Origin: Candidatus Cloacimonadota bacterium | GTDB taxonomy: Bacteria; Cloacimonadota; Cloacimonadia; Cloacimonadales; JAIOQZ01 | Assembly: GCA_021108395.1 (NCBI GenBank) | Contig: JAIOQZ010000030.1 | Span: 1-63,281, forward strand | Reading direction: 5' to 3' | Length of the DNA stretch: 63,281 nt | In this document: piece after piece, positions 1 to 7,579 of the stretch | Layout: each line of letters begins with the position of its first letter | How positions within the stretch are numbered: the stretch's first letter is position 1 | Position numbers and translations under genes: made by a program | The notes under the pieces: model-generated | Told to the model about the DNA's origin: nothing | Database searches by the model: none | The model's input: only the letters and a program-made list of their open reading frames with translations

Positions 1-67
1 CTTCTTCAAATATCTTATCATGTAACTTCGCTTCGATTAATTTATTGCGAAAGCGGCATATCGTTGA

Positions 68-883
68 ATGATCGGGGACGGATTCCGCCTGCTGTTTTAC
101 TGCGAGCACATCAGCGGCGACACCATCCAGTGCAAGGTCTATGGACGCAAGTTCCGTTTTTACAACGCGATCTGCCCAATCGAGGACGAGGATGCAGTGG
201 TCGATGATAAGTCGGGGGTCTTTCCAACCTCTCAGCTCGATGAAATGCTCGCATGGCGGGACGAGACCTGCTCCGGCTACATGCCATTTGCGCCGTGGGG
301 AACCACGCAAACCTTTGCCCATGCTGGCAACGCCTACTCTATCCAGATCAGCCATGTCGATCTGCAATTCGACTCCGCGCCGGAGCAGAAACAGATGCTC
401 TACACCGGCAATGCTGTCCCTGCAAACATCTATCCCAAGGGGCTGTATGAGAGTGAGAACGAGCCGCTGGAGAAGCTGAAGGTTCTGAAAGCCGCGCTCC
501 TCTTGCACAACCTGACTATTGTCTCAACCGCGAGCGGGACGCTGTGTCTCGTCAATAAAAGTGAGGTGTCCAACTCGCTGATACCAATAGCGGATGCATC
601 CGTAGTGGAGGTCAAACGCAAGCGGCTGAACCGCTCGCGTCCCGACACATCCACACTCGATTGCCTGCTCGGCGATTTGGCCAACCTGAAACAGCAGATC
701 TCAGACTACTACGAGGTTTTCTTCAGCCAGACTTGGGAGATTGAAGTCACCATCGATGGCCTCTCACAGTACGCACTCGCGCTGTTCGACCGACTTCAGA
801 TTGGTGGAATGTTACACCGCATCACTGAGCTAAAACGCGACCCGAAACGGGACGAGTACAAGATCAAGGCGTGGGAGCTCTGA
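68..883 (+). CDS. Phage tail/baseplate-like protein, possibly lacking its N-terminus
   Basis: A 271-residue protein with no signal peptide or membrane segment. Its C-terminus (an 'LHRITELKRDPKRDEYKIKAWEL'-type ending, centred on RITELKRDPKRDEYKI) resembles the ends of phage tail or baseplate proteins that specify a local coordinate or fibre-attachment value. The ATG follows directly after an in-frame stop and no Shine-Dalgarno is visible, so the true N-terminus may be lost or lie in another frame. The next small gene starts on its stop codon (TGATG), which is typical of a phage morphogenesis operon. A tail-fibre-like fragment lies 1.6 kb downstream. The phage assignment is inferred from style and neighbours; no specific family was recognised. 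Confidence 0.5.
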   Translation: MIGDGFRLLFYCEHISGDTIQCKVYGRKFRFYNAICPIEDEDAVVDDKSGVFPTSQLDEMLAWRDETCSGYMPFAPWGTTQTFAHAGNAYSIQISHVDLQFDSAPEQKQMLYTGNAVPANIYPKGLYESENEPLEKLKVLKAALLLHNLTIVSTASGTLCLVNKSEVSNSLIPIADASVVEVKRKRLNRSRPDTSTLDCLLGDLANLKQQISDYYEVFFSQTWEIEVTIDGLSQYALALFDRLQIGGMLHRITELKRDPKRDEYKIKAWEL

Positions 884-1071
884 TGCTTTGCTATGACGGC
901 TTTCGCATCATCAAAATCGCCGGTGGTATCTACTTCGGATACGTCGTGCCCAATGGCGTCGTCGAGTATCAGCCAGGCATCAAGTATCGCATCAACAAGA
1001 AGAACGCTTTCGACCCAACTATCAGCATTCGGCGCGACACGCACAGCGTGCTCACGTACAAGAAGTGTTGA
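883..1071 (+). CDS. Small phage-type protein, probably a broken gene
   Basis: A 62-residue frame whose ATG overlaps the stop of the preceding tail-like gene, so the two look translationally coupled. It is rich in Gly, Tyr and Ile and has no recognised domain. Coding-like sequence appears to continue past the stop. A different frame reads through residues of the type EVLTFRDYAAAQP just before and after the stop, and around 1100-1180 the original frame again gives a plausible stretch (RLFIEFDAAETTLQF). I read this as one longer phage gene carrying at least two frameshifts. If so, it is decaying rather than a finished short gene. Confidence 0.4.
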   Translation: MLCYDGFRIIKIAGGIYFGYVVPNGVVEYQPGIKYRINKKNAFDPTISIRRDTHSVLTYKKC

Positions 1072-1244
1072 CCTTCCGAGACTACGCCGCGGCGCAGCCG
1101 CCTTTTCATCGAGTTCGATGCCGCAGAAACGACGCTCCAGTTCCCGGTCACAACGGACAAACTTCCCAAGTGCGGGCACACGCCCTGACGTGAACGTCAC
1201 GCGCGGGAAGTATTCTTCAGCCTGATACGAGAGATAACGCCAGT

Positions 1245-1272
1245 TTGACAATCGAGAAATCGACGTTATATT
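1245..1272 (+). promoter_or_regulatory. Sigma-70-type promoter of the serine hydrolase
   Basis: A perfect -35 TTGACA is followed after 16 bases by TATATT. Transcription would start near 1280. That favours the TTG start at 1301 over the upstream TTG at 1274, which would lie at or before the transcript start. Confidence 0.6.
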
Positions 1273-1300
1273 ATTGAAAATTCTCAATTGGAGGACAATT

Positions 1301-2455
1301 TTGTATCGTCTAAACGTTATTCTCTTCAGTCTGCTTCTCATTATTGGTCTACTTGTCGGTTGCTCCGATACGGACGACGCAGATGACTCAAACCATATCG
1401 AATCACAACTCCAGACATTGCTACAAGATGCGGTCACAGAAGCACACCCTGGATTCACCATGCGAGTGGAAAGCCCCGCCGGTGACTGGACGCTGTGCTC
1501 CGGACTGGCCGACACGGCGAACGCTACACCAATGACGCCTGACACACGACTTCGCATTGGTAGCTGCACCAAGACATTCACCGCCACCGCGAGCATGATG
1601 CTCGTCCAGGTGGGCGCCCTCGATGTCACGGAACCCATCAAAACGTACATCCCAGAAATCACCGTCCCCCATGATTCCCTGATCACAGTTGCTAATCTAT
1701 TGAATATGACCAGCGGTCTGGGCGACTACTTGAATGATGACGACTGGGTGCTGTCGATGCTGGCCGCAGACATCGACAATCAGTTTACCGTGCAAGAGCT
1801 TCTCGATCATGCATTTGAACTCACCGATGTCGATGAGATGGACATTGGCGGTGACTGGAGCTATTGCAACACCAACTACCTGCTGCTAACGCTCATCATC
1901 CAGTCGTGCAGCGGGATGAGCTACACCGATTATATTGAGCTACACATCACAGGCCCCCTGGGGATGTCCAGCACCACGATCAGCACCGAGCCTTTCGATC
2001 TGTCACATGGATATGTTGATCTCGATGACGACGGTATCGTGGACGACGTCACCTCGTGGAACCCCACCTACACCTGGGGCGCTGGCTGCATCGTATCAAC
2101 TGTCAGCGACATGGCAATCTTCGCTGGTGCGCTGTACACCGATGATCTGCTGTCTCCATCATCATTTGAACAGATGAATCAGTGGGTGGAGGTGGTTCCG
2201 GAGTTTTCTTATGGCTTTGGAATAGGTCAGTATACTGAGCTTGAAATCAGAGGACACAATGGCGCTGTTCCGGGGTACGCAGCGGAAATGTGGTTCCATC
2301 AGCCATCCCAGACCGTCATCACGGTTCTATCAAACAGCAACCGCATCGATGGCGACCATACCTTCGCCGTCGTGGAGCAAGCACTGCAAATCCTCAACGG
2401 CAACGAAACCACCCGCCACCCCACAGGCAACTCCCTCGCAAGAGAAATGCAATAG
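1301..2455 (+). CDS. Lipoprotein serine hydrolase, beta-lactamase / D-Ala-D-Ala carboxypeptidase-like (class C fold)
   Basis: A lipid-anchored penicillin-binding-type serine hydrolase. The TTG start is chosen because GGAGG lies six bases upstream and a promoter lies just before it. The first 20 residues form a lipoprotein signal ending in LLVGC. The family motifs are in order: SCTK (nucleophile Ser88, Lys91), YCN (Tyr188) and HNG (His319). The length of about 385 residues fits the beta-lactamase/esterase family. Substrates in this family include peptidoglycan D-Ala peptides, esters and D-peptides, and the sequence does not say which applies. It has its own promoter and is followed by a hairpin. 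It sits between phage tail remnants, as a moron (cargo) gene would. Confidence 0.85.
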   Translation: MYRLNVILFSLLLIIGLLVGCSDTDDADDSNHIESQLQTLLQDAVTEAHPGFTMRVESPAGDWTLCSGLADTANATPMTPDTRLRIGSCTKTFTATASMMLVQVGALDVTEPIKTYIPEITVPHDSLITVANLLNMTSGLGDYLNDDDWVLSMLAADIDNQFTVQELLDHAFELTDVDEMDIGGDWSYCNTNYLLLTLIIQSCSGMSYTDYIELHITGPLGMSSTTISTEPFDLSHGYVDLDDDGIVDDVTSWNPTYTWGAGCIVSTVSDMAIFAGALYTDDLLSPSSFEQMNQWVEVVPEFSYGFGIGQYTELEIRGHNGAVPGYAAEMWFHQPSQTVITVLSNSNRIDGDHTFAVVEQALQILNGNETTRHPTGNSLAREMQ

Positions 2456-2469
2456 AATACAATGCATAG

Positions 2470-2500
2470 AGACCAGCTTTCCGCAAAGAATGCTGGTCTC
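2470..2500 (+). terminator. Stem-loop after the serine hydrolase
   Basis: A 9-bp perfect stem, GAGACCAGC pairing with GCTGGTCTC across a 14-base loop, lies 15 bases after the stop codon. No strong U-run follows, so a classical intrinsic terminator is only likely. The hairpin is symmetric and could act for either strand. Confidence 0.4.
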
Positions 2501-2966
2501 CTTCAATGTCGGTTACTTGTTTTATCTGGCGAGCGGGGTACGCCTGTACGGTTTCCCAGGCCACAGACTGCAGCAGATCGGCTTCCGCCTGGGTAACCTC
2601 CTCGGGGCGCCAGCCGATGCCTTCTGGGCTTTCGTCCCAGAGCGAAGCGTAGAACACCAGTGCGTCCAGATAGGTGCCTTCGATACGGCTCGTATTCCCG
2701 CTCTGGACGCATCCAAGATCAGCACAGGCGCGTTCAATGTTGACCGCATCCCGACGCTGGCACAGAGCAAAATCAGCGATTTGACAACGGCTCTGGAAGG
2801 CAAGGTGGAGACCACAACCAAGGTCAATGGCATCGCGTTGGACCGTGATATTGTGCTCAAATCCACCGATATCATCGAGGAGGTGGCGGAGCTTCCACTC
2901 GATGGAATCATCGGAGAACTCATCGCGTTTGAGGGAGTACTCTACGTGTGGAAGGGAGCGCAATGA
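2490..2966 (+). pseudogene. Tail-fibre-like protein, 5'-truncated
   Basis: From about 2672 the frame reads like a phage tail fibre. It has repeated RIPALDASKISTGAF / RIPTLAQSKISDL units, then a KVNGIALDRDIVL-type segment and a short C-terminal beta-rich end (GELIAFEGVLYVWKGAQ). The open frame extends back to about 2490, but that part has odd composition and is better read as coding on the opposite strand. The real fibre gene therefore seems to have lost its long N-terminal part by rearrangement. A strong hairpin follows the stop. Confidence 0.55.
2500..2690 (-). pseudogene. Possible phage gene fragment on the opposite strand
   Basis: The minus strand reads as an acidic, well-balanced peptide with strong C/G third-position bias (for example FYASLWDESPEGIGWRPEEV and QAEADLLQSVAWETVQAYP). 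It has no start codon of its own with a ribosome site, and it runs into the tail-fibre frame on the other strand. It looks like an inverted piece of a neighbouring phage gene. No family was recognised. Confidence 0.3.
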
Positions 2967-2987
2967 CCTGAAACCAGCCACAAACAG

Positions 2988-3016
2988 GAGCCTGTTTTCT
3001 GTCAGAGAACAGGCTC
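2988..3016 (+). terminator. Stem-loop after the tail-fibre fragment
   Basis: A 9-bp stem, GAGCCTGTT pairing with AACAGGCTC over an 11-base loop, is followed by TTCTCT. It lies about 20 bases after the fibre stop codon, as expected for the end of the phage late transcript. Confidence 0.55.
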
Positions 3017-3056
3017 TTCTCTGGTCGCATCACAAGATACTTCACAGAGTTACAGC

Positions 3057-3480
3057 AAAAAGTGCCAGCATGTTTTCCATTTGGGTAATTGAAGCGGAGT
3101 ACGGACGTCTGATGCGTCGGTTAAATGTATGCAATACAGACTGATGGGGTTAATTATACTGCTCGATTACTGGCTTAGACTTCGATATTTCAGGCCAGCG
3201 TTTTTTCAGAATGGAAAAATTGCCGTCACTGGAAGTTTTCGTAAAGCATTGAAATTTCAGCACAATTGTCTGACGCCTGTGAACACCAAAAGTGCCAGCA
3301 TGATTTCAATTTTGCCCAAATGGAAAAATTGCAATCACTTGCAGGTTTTGTAAGTCATTGAAAAATCAGCATAACTTTCGGAGACCACGCTCAGAAAAAA
3401 ATGCCAGCATGTTTTCCTTAAGGAAGAATTGCCGTCACTGGAAGTGGCTGAAATGGAAGAATTGCCGTCACTTGCAGTTT
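3057..3480 (+). repeat. Degenerate repeat array (three motifs, 100-110 bp period)
   Basis: Three motifs recur in fixed order. Motif A (AAAGTGCCAGCATGTTTTCC-like) is at 3057, 3288 and 3395. Motif B (GAAAAATTGCCGTCACTGGA-like) is at about 3211, 3321, 3421 and 3452. Motif C (GTAAAGCATTGAAATTTCAG-like) is at 3241 and 3350. Spacing between equivalent motifs is 100-110 bp and copies differ by several bases. Repeated terminal motifs of this kind occur at the ends of IS21-family elements, but no transposase gene is present, so this could be the solitary end of a lost element. It is not CRISPR: no short constant repeat with uniform spacers exists. Confidence 0.6.
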
Positions 3481-3618
3481 CCGAAAATGACTGCATTTAA
3501 GCGCTTAGACATGAAAGAGATAAGGTCATTCTTTGTCCATTCGACAAGTGGAAGTTTGGAAATCATGCTGTCACAAAATGAAAACATAGGTGTCACTTTA
3601 CAACAGCATTCCCCCAAC

Positions 3619-3640
3619 GAAAAAGCCGCCTTGTGGCGGC
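3619..3640 (-). terminator. Intrinsic terminator of tRNA-Pro
   Basis: Read on the minus strand, GCCGCC-ACAA-GGCGGC is followed by TTTTT, starting a few bases after the tRNA CCA end. Confidence 0.8.
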
Positions 3641-3644
3641 AAAA

Positions 3645-3721
3645 TGGTCGGGATGACTGGATTCGAACCAGCGACCTTACGGTCCCGAACCGTACGCGCT
3701 ACCTAACTGCGCTACATCCCG
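3645..3721 (-). tRNA. tRNA-Pro (anticodon CGG)
   Basis: A complete cloverleaf with encoded CCA. The acceptor stem CGGGATG pairs with CATCCCG and begins with the C1-G72 pair usual for tRNA-Pro. The anticodon stem TACGG/CCGTA encloses the loop TTCGGGA, giving CGG with G37. The T-loop TTCGAAT is canonical. It reads codon CCG. A promoter and an intrinsic terminator flank it. The phage remnants and the repeat array end within 170 bases of its 3' end, the position where integrases commonly act. Confidence 0.97.
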
Positions 3722-3732
3722 ATGCAGCCGAC

Positions 3733-3761
3733 ACTATCCTGAGCCGTGATATTCCTGTCAA
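3733..3761 (-). promoter_or_regulatory. Sigma-70 promoter of tRNA-Pro
   Basis: On the minus strand TTGACA, a 17-base spacer and GATAGT end about 12 bases before the tRNA 5' end. Confidence 0.7.
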
Positions 3762-3870
3762 ATCATTTGTGATGGTATTCAGGAGCATTGCACAAGTTAC
3801 ATCAAAATGTTGTTTACAAACGATCCACACTTCGCCACTGTTGCCCCTAATCACTCGAAGGGAATCGAAC

Positions 3871-5685
3871 ATGCAGACAATAAAAGTCTTAGCCGAGGAA
3901 GTGGCCAACCGTATCGCAGCTGGCGAGGTGGTCGAGCGGCCGGTGTCGGTCGTGAAGGAGCTTGTCGAAAACGCCATCGACGCCGGCGCCGGCGAAATAA
4001 CCGTGCGCATCGAGTCAGGCGGCAAGCGGCTTATCGAGGTGGCCGACGACGGCTGTGGTATGAGCGAGGAAGACGCACTCACCGCCTTTGAGCGCCACGC
4101 TACCAGCAAGATACGCACCGTTGACGACATCGTGAGCATTCGCAGCCTGGGCTTTCGGGGTGAAGCGCTGCCCAGCATCGCTTCGGTGAGCAGCCTGACG
4201 CTGGTCAGTCGCACCGCTGACGATGAACTGGCAACCCGTGTCGAGTTTGTTGCCGGCCAAATGCGCGATATGAGCAAAGCCGCCGCCAATCCCGGTACCA
4301 CCGTGAGCGTACGCAAGCTGTTCGCCAACGTACCGGCTCGCCGCAAGTTCCTGCGCACCGACGCTGTCGAACTGCGCCATATTCTGAATTACATGCACTA
4401 TCAGGCTGTGCTGCTGCCGCAGGTGCATTTCCGACTTTTTGTGGATGGCAAACAGCGGCTCAACTACCCCTCCACCGAAACCCGACACCAACGTATGCTG
4501 GCAGTTTTCGGCAGCGGGTTCGAGCGACAGGACATGATTCCGGTCAAAGCGGAATCACCGCGTATCAACATACACGGTTACATCAAGGGCCTCGAAGAAA
4601 CCGGTCCCGGGTTCGACGATTACCATTACCTTTACGTCAACGGCCGCTTCATCCGCGACCGCATCGTCAACCATTCTATCAGGGCCGCTTATGATCCATT
4701 CGTGAAAAAGATGCGCCTGCCGCGACAAGGCCTGATGCCATATATCCTCTTCCTCGAGATCGACCCGGCGCTGGTTGACTTCAATGTGCATCCGGCCAAG
4801 CTTGAACTGCGCTTCCGTGATGCCCAGCTCGTGCACGGTTTTCTCAAGACAACGCTCACCGGCGCGCTCACCGACTACGAAGAGAACAAGTTCGCCTCGG
4901 TGAAGCAGAAACTGAAGCAAGGCAGCGGGCAGTTGAGCCGTGCGGAGAAACACATTCTGAGCAACCGCGAGCAACCTCCAGCGCCGCAACAGGTGCGACA
5001 GGAGATGGATGCGCTCTATCAGCCCGACCTCTTCCGTCCAGACGACCCACCCGTCCCCCGCGAGACGCCCCAGCCCCGTCTGGCTCTTCCACCCGAGGAA
5101 GAGCTTGTCAACCCCTGGCAGTTGCACCTCACATACATCCTTGTGCAGGTGGAGGAAGGGCTGCTGCTCATCGATCAACATGCGGCGCACGAACGTGTTC
5201 TATACGAGCGTTTCATCCAGCGCATCGCCGGTGGGCCATCGCCGGTGCAAAAGTTGCTATTCCCGCTGGTCATCGACATCCCGCCGGTGGTGCGGCATGT
5301 GGTGGAAGACCTGGTGAGCGAGAACAGCGAGCAAATCGAGCGTGCCGGGTTCGGTCTCAAGACATTCAGCGGCGACTCCGTAGTCATCGACCAGATTCCC
5401 GCCGAGCTTGAAAGCTGGGAAGGCGGCGAGGTGTTCATCGACATCCTGCACCAGCTTGGCGAGGAATTCGGCGAGACCGAAGACTTCCGCGACAGCCTTG
5501 CGAAGTCGATCGCCTGCAAGGCGGCCATTAAAGCGGGTAAGCGCATGACGCGCAAGGAAATGGTGCAGCTAATCAATGACGTGTTCGCCTGCCAGATGCC
5601 GTGGTTCTGTCCGCATGGCCGTCCGCTGATGATTCGCATGACACTCACCGAACTGGAAAAACGATTCAAGAGGATAGAGTCATGA
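3871..5685 (+). CDS. mutL: DNA mismatch repair protein MutL (endonuclease type)
   Basis: MutL couples mismatch recognition by MutS to strand incision. At 604 residues it has the usual family length. The N-terminal GHKL ATPase carries ENAIDAG, DDGCGM and GFRGEAL. The C-terminal domain has the DQHAAHERVLYE metal-binding motif, ACKAAIKAG and CPHGRP. These mark the MutL class that nicks DNA itself, as in bacteria without MutH. An open frame continues upstream to 3358 through the tRNA complement and the repeat array. The ATG at 3871 is chosen because the protein there begins with the conserved IKVLAEEVANRIAAGEVVERP and has GAAGGGA upstream. It is the first gene of a tight operon. Confidence 0.97.
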   Translation: MQTIKVLAEEVANRIAAGEVVERPVSVVKELVENAIDAGAGEITVRIESGGKRLIEVADDGCGMSEEDALTAFERHATSKIRTVDDIVSIRSLGFRGEALPSIASVSSLTLVSRTADDELATRVEFVAGQMRDMSKAAANPGTTVSVRKLFANVPARRKFLRTDAVELRHILNYMHYQAVLLPQVHFRLFVDGKQRLNYPSTETRHQRMLAVFGSGFERQDMIPVKAESPRINIHGYIKGLEETGPGFDDYHYLYVNGRFIRDRIVNHSIRAAYDPFVKKMRLPRQGLMPYILFLEIDPALVDFNVHPAKLELRFRDAQLVHGFLKTTLTGALTDYEENKFASVKQKLKQGSGQLSRAEKHILSNREQPPAPQQVRQEMDALYQPDLFRPDDPPVPRETPQPRLALPPEEELVNPWQLHLTYILVQVEEGLLLIDQHAAHERVLYERFIQRIAGGPSPVQKLLFPLVIDIPPVVRHVVEDLVSENSEQIERAGFGLKTFSGDSVVIDQIPAELESWEGGEVFIDILHQLGEEFGETEDFRDSLAKSIACKAAIKAGKRMTRKEMVQLINDVFACQMPWFCPHGRPLMIRMTLTELEKRFKRIES

Positions 5686-5697
5686 GTATGCAAATAG

Positions 5698-6702
5698 GTG
5701 GCGTCTGGTGAGCCACAAATACACTTCTCGCCAAACCTGATGAATGATAGCCTCCCCCGTATCGTCACCATACAAGGCCCAACCGCCGCCGGCAAGAGCG
5801 AACTGGCCCTGCGCCTGGCCACAGAGCTCGGGGCGCACATCGTTTCGGCAGACTCCCGACAGGTCTATCGCCTGCTCGACATCGGCACAGCCAAGCCGAC
5901 CGCCACCGAGCGCGAGCAGGTACCTCACCACCTCATCGATGTCATCTACCCGGAGCAACGCTACAGCGCCGGCCGCTTCGCTCGCGAGGCAATGCAAATC
6001 ATCACTCGGCTGTCGAGCGACGGCATCCCCGTGCTGGTGGCCGGAGGAACCGGGTTCTATATCCGAGCTTTGGTCGATGGCCTGTTCAGGGCGCCACCCG
6101 TGCCTGTGGAGATGCACGAGCGGCTGTGCACCGAATTGAAAACACTGGGCGGCAGTGTGCTGCACGAACGCCTTGCCAGCGTGGACCCCACGATGGCCGA
6201 ACGGCTGCCCCCGCAAGACGGACAGCGCATCGTGCGGGCGATCGAGGTATTCGAGACCACCGGTCGCCCGATGAGTGAACTCTGGCGCGAGCAGCAGTCC
6301 AGCCCGCGCTACCGATGCTTCAACGTTATGGTGAACCGTCCTCGACAGGAGCTGTATGAGCGCATCGACAGTCGCTACGACGCCATGCTGGCTGCGGGAC
6401 TCGTCGATGAACTGCGCGAGGTGCTGGCGGCAGGCTACCCGCCGGACGCGCCGGGCCTGCACACCGTCGGTTACCGCGAGCTATTGCCGCATCTTCTCGA
6501 GGGCGCATCCCTGTCCGATTGTGCCGCGCTGACCAGGCAGCATACCCGCAATTACGCCAAGCGGCAGCTCACCTGGTTCAGAAACCGCGAATTTGATTTG
6601 ACAACCAAACCCGCTTCAGATAACTTTTCGCAAACACTGGACAGCGTTGGGCGTTTTCTTTCTGAGAGCGGCGAATGTTGCCGTGGGGGAATCAGGGAAT
6701 GA
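5698..6702 (+). CDS. miaA: tRNA dimethylallyltransferase MiaA
   Basis: MiaA transfers dimethylallyl from DMAPP to A37 of tRNAs that read UNN codons. The protein shows the P-loop GPTAAGKS, SADSRQVYRLLDIGTAKPT and the AGGTGFYIRALVDGL segment, and its length is normal. The GTG at 5698 is used here; the ATG at 5740, which gives MNDSLPRIVTIQG, is an equally good start, and neither has a clear Shine-Dalgarno. Only 12 bases separate it from mutL, a pairing known from many genomes. Its stop overlaps the next start (ATGA), which suggests translational coupling. Confidence 0.96.
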   Translation: MASGEPQIHFSPNLMNDSLPRIVTIQGPTAAGKSELALRLATELGAHIVSADSRQVYRLLDIGTAKPTATEREQVPHHLIDVIYPEQRYSAGRFAREAMQIITRLSSDGIPVLVAGGTGFYIRALVDGLFRAPPVPVEMHERLCTELKTLGGSVLHERLASVDPTMAERLPPQDGQRIVRAIEVFETTGRPMSELWREQQSSPRYRCFNVMVNRPRQELYERIDSRYDAMLAAGLVDELREVLAAGYPPDAPGLHTVGYRELLPHLLEGASLSDCAALTRQHTRNYAKRQLTWFRNREFDLTTKPASDNFSQTLDSVGRFLSESGECCRGGIRE

Positions 6703-7562
6703 AACAAGTTATCGCCATCGTGAACGACTACGAAATAACCGAGCACGAATATCAGGTGGAGCGGCTGCGAACGCAGAAGAAGATGCGACTCGACGAGCCG
6801 AACGATGAGTGTTGCCGCCGCGCAATCGAAAGCCTCATTGACGGCATTCTGCTGTTGCAGGAGGTTCGCCGGAGCGAAACCGAAGTGACGCCGGACGAAG
6901 TGCAGTGCGAGATGCTCGATCTGATGATGGAGTTTGAAAGCGAAGAAGAGTTTGACGGGATGCTGGCCACGCAGGGTCTCAGCATCGCCATCATTCGCGA
7001 GCGTATGGCCGACCACCTGCTCATTCAGAAATACACGCGGCAGCGTTTTGCCGTCACGCCAGATCAAATCCCGGAGGACAAGCTGCGCGCTTTCTACGAT
7101 GACAATCAGGAGTCGTTCATTACTCCAGAGATGGTCAAGGCGTCTCACGTTCTCATCAAAGATCCCGGCGATGAACAACTGCGTATTATGAAAGAAATAA
7201 TGACCGATCTGACTGACCCGATGAAGGAATTCGGCGAGATTGCCGAGTTGCTGTCGGACTGCCCCAGTTACATGCAGTCCGGCGATCTCGGCTGGCTTTC
7301 GCGGGGGTGCATGGTGCCGGAAATCGAAGAAGCTGTCTTCTCGCTCGAGGTGGGGCAGCTCAGCGAGCCGGTGCAAACCAAGTTTGGCGTACACATATTG
7401 CTGGTCACCGGCAAGCGTCGTCAGCAGGTTGCGCCGTTCGAGGAGCTTCGCGATGCACTGCGGGAGCGTCTTTTGCAGATCGAGAGCGAGTTGCGGCTTA
7501 TCCGCCACCTGAAAACACTTCGCCAGCAGGCCAATATCGAGATTCTGCAAGAGCTCAATTAG
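6699..7562 (+). CDS. Parvulin-type peptidyl-prolyl isomerase (PpiC family), apparently cytoplasmic
   Basis: This is a 287-residue protein with a helical SurA/PrsA-like N-terminal chaperone part and a PpiC rotamase domain at about residues 145-255 (VKASHVLIKD, GDLGWLSRG, FGVHILLV). There is no signal peptide, lipobox or membrane segment at the chosen ATG, whereas most homologues of this layout are exported. The ATG at 6699 overlaps the miaA stop and has GGGGAATCAGGG upstream. A TTG at 6675 is in frame, but it would not add a signal sequence either. The role is inferred: folding of cytosolic clients or of nascent chains from the same operon. Confidence 0.85.
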   Translation: MKQVIAIVNDYEITEHEYQVERLRTQKKMRLDEPNDECCRRAIESLIDGILLLQEVRRSETEVTPDEVQCEMLDLMMEFESEEEFDGMLATQGLSIAIIRERMADHLLIQKYTRQRFAVTPDQIPEDKLRAFYDDNQESFITPEMVKASHVLIKDPGDEQLRIMKEIMTDLTDPMKEFGEIAELLSDCPSYMQSGDLGWLSRGCMVPEIEEAVFSLEVGQLSEPVQTKFGVHILLVTGKRRQQVAPFEELRDALRERLLQIESELRLIRHLKTLRQQANIEILQELN

Positions 7563-7579
7563 ATTACCCAAGAGGAACA

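Noticed and set aside
3057-3480. Possible CRISPR array
   Set aside because: The repeats are of three kinds, imperfect and unevenly spaced, and no cas genes are near.
3358-3870. N-terminal extension of mutL, including the DDWIRTSDLTVPNRTRYLTA-type peptide
   Set aside because: This peptide is the well-known false translation of the complement of a tRNA; it runs through the repeat array and tRNA-Pro. MutL conservation begins at 3871.
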